From: Antedon bifida | Taxonomy: Eukaryota; Echinodermata; Crinoidea; Comatulida; Antedonidae | Direction: 5' to 3' | Assembly: GCA_963402885.1 (NCBI GenBank) | Contig: OY727094.1 | Location: 35,776,501 to 35,840,500 of the forward strand | DNA: 64,000 nt | Shown here: positions 59,136 through 64,000 of the stretch, piece after piece | How positions within the stretch are numbered: position 1 is the first letter of the stretch | Layout: each line of letters opens with the position of its first letter | Notes under the pieces: model-generated | What the model was told of the DNA's origin: nothing | The model's input: only the letters and a program-made list of their open reading frames with translations | The model's database searches: none | Translations under genes and position numbers: made by a program

Positions 59136-61484
59136 CTTATGTGACCAATCACGACTAAATGATCATTCTCATTAGTTGGAACCAATTAGTTTGTTTTTTT
59201 GTTGATAAAGTCAACGTGTACAGTATGTCTTTAGAAGCTGTGTAGGTGGCCGCCCACTACATACTACCTGCCGGCCCACCTTGCAATAATCATATTGTCA
59301 ATATCATTTGTTTACCAAGATATTGAGATATAAACTTTGCTGGGGTTATGTGTTAAGAATTTCAAACTCATAAAATATATAATATAATTCAAACTGGCAG
59401 CGTTTCTTTGTTTCAAATGCTAGGTATACCCCACTGCTTTGGAGTTGACGGGGGTTGTTTCTGTATAAATGTAGGCTTATTATTGTAGGCTAGAGGTTGT
59501 TTCAATTCAATTTAGATACAAACATGAAAAGCGATTTAAAAGAATAACAGGAATCGCTTATTGACACGGCGTCCCGATGATAAGTAGAAGTATAAATAGA
59601 AGTATAAATATTTACCGTATAAGTTAAAACAGTGGGAAGATCATGAATAGAGGTTTTTGTCCAACTGGTGTAAACAAATAGAATAAAGTAGAACTTAATT
59701 AGAGGGTTTGTTTTGGACCCAACATCTGCCTTAATAGGAGGATGCGCTTGATAGGAATTGACCGTAGTATTAAAACCTAAACCCTCCCCTCATTAGTTCC
59801 ATGAGGTGTGTAATAGGTGTATCCTAAAGGAGGGGTCTTACTGTACTACTTCCATAGGCCCCATTAGCACATGGTACCCAAGATCGTAATTCAGAACACG
59901 CTGATAAAAACATATTTAATGTTGTTCATATTCTAACTATTGTGTGTCATTACGTATTTGTGAAAATGTCGCAGTTTAATGACTACATATTTTTAAACTC
60001 TTACCTTTTAGAAAGATGGACACCCATCCTGTTAGTATAGGCCGAATTCTTTGGTTATAATATTGGCTATGTTCGTGTGGAAAACTACAGGGCCTATAGT
60101 ACAGTGTTGTAGATAAAGCGAAGTCTAGTTCTAATGAAATAAGGCGTCCTCTTCCTTGGGTAATTTGACAAGGAATGATAATAAGACATTGGGTATAGAG
60201 AACACAACAATAGGGATACAATACTGGCGAGTATGAGAGCCGAAACCAACCAGGGACAGCACCGCCCAAGGGCGAGGAGAAAGTTCATTTGTTTTAAATT
60301 TGATGTGTGAAAAAATGTACTATTATATGTGTAATTGGTGTGAGGTATCTAATTATGACAATGACAATTTCTTTTTCTTTGTAGATATAACATTTCAAAA
60401 TGATAATAACAAATAAAAATTGATTCAAACTAAGAAACGGGAAAATTCTAGAAGAAGCAAATCCGAACCCATTTTAAATATCAATGAAAATCAGTCCTAG
60501 TAATTGCAAACGGTTTTCCAACAAATACCAATAAATTCAAATTTGTTAAATACCCTTTGTGTTAATAAAGAAGAAGGGTTTACAAATGTTTAAATATTTA
60601 TAATTAATTTTCTCATATTGTATAATTTTCTAGTAGACATTTTTTGTATACTTTTTCTATACATTTTGTGGAGTTTATTCCATAATAAAATTCCATTATT
60701 CATCCCATAAACATATTGATTTCAACGTTGTTTTCCTTAATTTAATATTAAAATGATTCTGCTGTCTGGTATTAGTAATAGATTAAGTAAAATACCATGT
60801 TAACCAAAATAATCTATCGCCGAAATACGGTATTTCAACCATACACAGAATCGTATGTACGTGCGCGTAAAAACACGCTTCGCGCGCACCCTGGATGTCG
60901 TTGACTTTGGAACCAACTACATGTAAATGTAAATGAAATAATAATTGATTTACTACTACCTTTCACATATCCGTTTTATGACACCTTTCACTGAGAAATA
61001 ACATTAGTTACATTGTTCTATTAAATACATAAAATAACACTGAAACATTATTTTCTCATAAATTCTGGTAACGCATAAATTAAGCCTTTATCCTCATGTG
61101 ACTGAATTAGTCACGAGCTACACGTTAGAGTTACAACATGTTATCGATACCTAATATATTTGTATGAAACGTTACTGAACAAAGTTTGTAAAAGTTATGG
61201 AAAGAAAGATTGGGACGGAGACTCGCCGTCTCAATACTATTGGCTAAACGTGTCAATTGCTGATAAATCTTGTGTTAAACAACTACACACAGTTAAAACA
61301 TATAAAGTCATGACATACATAATTTGTGGCCGTAGCAGCTGACGAGGGCCAAAACAGGTTATAAGTGAGTTCGAAAATTTATATTAAAATGGGTTTCATT
61401 TATTCTCTAATGACATCACCTTGTTCCAAGTATGTAACATTACGCGGTGTTGTTTTCCCTATACAGTAGATTTCTGTCGATTGT
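59136..61484. other. Intergenic, no gene seen
   Basis: AT-rich. Minus-strand frames near 60094-60288 contain a hydrophobic stretch (ALILASIVSLLLCSL) but no family signal or splice context that I can support. Confidence 0.35.
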
Positions 61485-61550
61485 GTTGCCGCTTACGCAC
61501 GTCCTTCCGCCCGTCGCCTCTCAATAGTTGGGAACCACGCTTTAGGCAAA
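61485..61550. mobile_element. CCAAT MITE, right-end fragment
   Basis: TTGCCGCTTACGCACGTCCTTCCG and TTGGGAACCACGCTTTA, diverged from the family end. Confidence 0.4.
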
Positions 61551-61710
61551 TTACTATATTTCCCACTAACAGCGGAAACAATGTACAGTACTGTATTATG
61601 TAAACTACCTCAATGCGGATATTTTAGAATTTTAGAACGGGCCACGAAATGCCCGGACTCTACCTGTTGTATAAACAAACACTGTCAGTATATAGTAGAA
61701 ATCGTAAATA

Positions 61711-61779
61711 ATGATGAGCCCAAGTATGGTAGTGATATCCATGGGCACATAAAGTTTGATAGTGTAGACAGAGCCTTAG
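61711..61779. mobile_element. TTAA-family MITE, half copy
   Basis: ATGGGCACATAAAGTTTGATAGTGTAGACAGAGCCTTA is the right end; the left half is missing. Confidence 0.6.
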
Positions 61780-61989
61780 AGTTTTAGACATAATACTGTA
61801 ACTACATAACATAATAATGTTCAGCCCCAGTTTATTTTCACCTGCACTATCTCAGGTTCGTCGTTTAAGCATGGACAAAGTTATTACGTCCATTATTTGA
61901 GCTGCAATCCGAGGGATTGTCACGCCAAGAACTAAGAATATTATGTTCACGTTATCGATAGTGATTTTATTTTCTGAAGTAAGTGGAAT

Positions 61990-62128
61990 CCATCGACGAC
62001 GCAACAGTTCGGCAAACATCGCAGGTTTGATTTCACGCAACAGGTGGGGGCAAACACAATGATTGGAGGCATTTTCTTACGTTGCGTAGATTGCGTTACG
62101 TTGCGTCGCTAGTGGGAACCACGCTTTA
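61990..62128. mobile_element. GCGTTACG MITE, related subfamily
   Basis: GCAAACATCGCAGGTTTGATTTCACGCA, then ACAATGATTGGA and TACGTTGCGTAGATTGCGTTACG, ending GCTAGTGGGAACCACGCTTTA. The same arrangement as 54345-54470. Confidence 0.65.
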
Positions 62129-62666
62129 TGTATCAATTCATTGCGCCTACACGTTGTTGTGATGTGTGCAAGTGGAAATAAAGCTTAATGCGTATTGGTA
62201 ATTCAATACGACGTTGGGACCAATAACATTTTTTATGTGGCTTTTCGCAAAAAAAAATAAAAAGTTTGTCTAGATATTTTACGAATTTTTCAAAAGTTCA
62301 TACAAAATCGATAGGAAAAAATCAAAACTTATTAGATATTTGTTTCAGCATTCAGAAACCGCTACAAAGCCAACATAAAGAACTCAATACAGTTTTAGTA
62401 TGTATTTGGTGATTAAGATGAAGAGGCCTTCTGAATAGATTCTATTTTTAGTTTCAACACTAATGGCACACAATGTCCAGTCTAAATCAAACAATTGCTC
62501 CAACTAACCTCACAACTGTATATTGTTGAATCAATTCCTGAATAATAATGAATATACATAGAATAACCATTGACCATTTCCGATTTACTAGGGGAAAGAT
62601 AACGCTGCTATGAATTTGACGGGGATATCGGACCTACCTCACAAGTCTTGAAGTATCTTCCCCTTC

Positions 62667-62806
62667 AGCTACTCGAAACACTATTCCAATACATCAGTAG
62701 TCTTTGTGGCTATATTCCAAATCGAATGTAACAGAATAAGCTACTCAAGACGCTATTACAATACATCAGTAGTATATGTGGCTATATTCCACATCGAATG
62801 GGACGC
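62667..62806 (+). repeat. 72-bp tandem duplication
   Basis: Two copies beginning AGCTACTC, with AATACATCAGTAGT and TGTGGCTATATTCCA in each. Non-coding. Confidence 0.85.
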
Positions 62807-64000
62807 AACGGTGGGTGTTATGGACTGGGTTTCGAAATGACATCTGACCGATAGGGTGATAAACAATTTAAGTAAATCCATCGCTCGTTTCACTATTAAG
62901 TTACACACCGTATTGCGGTTAGTTCGTAAGCATAACTTTTTTATTAGCAAGCATAAAACTTTAATATCAAATGCATGTGAACACGAAACGCATAGTTGTT
63001 GACGCACGCACGCGCGTACAAACGCCATACGCGTATTGTCTATTTTCTCTTCGTAGAAAGACAGCAGCAGCAAATGACGATCCGAATTGGATTGTGTTAT
63101 GTGATCATGACGTCATTGTGGTATCATCGCTCAAATTTACCTTGTTGTTAACTATTTGTTGGTAGATAAGACATGTTATACATCGTAAACTCAATTTGAT
63201 AACAATTCCATTTTGTAGTAACTTTACCACCGTACCAACATAGCCGGCGGATTGGCTTTACTTGTTGTGTAGTCAAGGAGGACAAAGCCAAAAAAGACGT
63301 ATCTACCAAGCAAATAAATTAACTTGGACGAAACCCGTGATAAATACTCCCACTAACGAAATATTAACTGACAAATAAAGTAAGAATATTACCGTAAGTG
63401 ACTTGATACCGTTCCTTTTAAAACACCATCATAATTTCCAGACAACTAAAAAGAAAGATGGTTGGGAAAACAAGAAGTGCATAAGGTCAGAAAGATATTG
63501 TTATACAAGATAAAGAAGTACCACGTGATTAGTTGGTGATGTCACTTTTCGGTGCATTCGATTGTTATGCCTATTATTTATGCTATATGATATTAATTCT
63601 AGGTTCACCAATAAAGTCATAGTCATAGTATCTTTATTTTTCCATTAAAACTGAAATTAAAAGAAATTTTCATATATAAAACAGTAAAAATACACAGAAA
63701 ATTGCACAACACAAAATAGCATGCTAACAACATGGACACAACACACTACTGTAGTCAGATAAAAGATTAAAGAATACTTATTATAAATCATCAATCTGTT
63801 ACCATACATATACTGGTTTGAAATGATTTTATCACATCGCATTTACAATGATATAGGAATATTTGTTCCAACTTTATGGCACAAATAAAATGGACGGACA
63901 AGTATACGTTGCCGGTCAAAGTTTCCTAAAATGTTAAGTAAATATTCATTTTCAACAATTTATTAAAAATAATACAGATGAAATGAATGATAAAATACTT
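62807..64000. other. Intergenic to window end, no gene seen
   Basis: AT-rich. A TAAATACTCCCACTAACGAAAT motif at about 63340 resembles 54028-54075, a minor dispersed repeat. No supported ORF. Confidence 0.35.

Noticed and set aside
60094-60288. Small minus-strand frame with a hydrophobic segment
   Set aside because: It lacks splice or start context and conservation signals and overlaps another equally open frame.

Overview
This is an animal nuclear window. It is AT-rich, its genes are split by many GT-AG introns, and it has no operons or bacterial signals. The gene content (CHFR, calmodulin-dependent nitric oxide synthase, a CYP2-clan P450, a 14-3-3 and a metazoan PAP2 protein), the dense small foldback transposons and the frequent AGGCCT words suggest a marine invertebrate deuterostome. 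An echinoderm is my best guess, but the sequence does not prove it.

Layout. 1-9.8 kb: the 3' part of chfr on the plus strand; RING, Cys-rich and PBZ regions are present, and the FHA exons lie off the left edge. 9.8-17.4 kb: no gene seen; a large inverted-repeat composite lies at 11.9-15.7 kb. 17.4-24.1 kb: a 14-3-3 locus on the minus strand, with one intact five-exon gene (19.5-22.35 kb), a broken 5' copy (17.4-18.0 kb) and a more decayed 3' relic (23.6-24.1 kb). 25.9-30.1 kb: a four-exon CYP2-like P450, minus strand. 30.1-37.7 kb: gene-poor and rich in repeats. 37.7-38.7 kb: a single-exon PAP2 (AUR1-like) membrane protein, plus strand. 43.0-58.3 kb: a complete 22-exon nitric oxide synthase, minus strand. 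58.3-64 kb: NOS upstream region with foldback elements.

The most unusual observation is that the intact 14-3-3 gene begins with a first exon encoding a classical signal peptide, joined in phase to an otherwise standard 14-3-3 fold. The broken neighbouring copy has the same kind of signal exon. The protein also carries Glu where the phosphopeptide-binding Lys49 normally sits. This points to a small locus of exported 14-3-3-like proteins. 14-3-3 proteins are normally cytosolic and leaderless.

The genes do not form an evident pathway. The region is a normal eukaryotic gene neighbourhood with heavy transposon load. There are at least two recurrent MITE families (a CCAAT-bearing GCGTTGCG palindrome and a TTAA-flanked element), degenerate hammerhead-ribozyme-like motifs, one beside a Penelope-like GIY-YIG relic, and several minisatellites. 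Exon boundaries were assigned by eye from splice consensus, reading phase and family similarity; exon phases sum correctly in every gene described.
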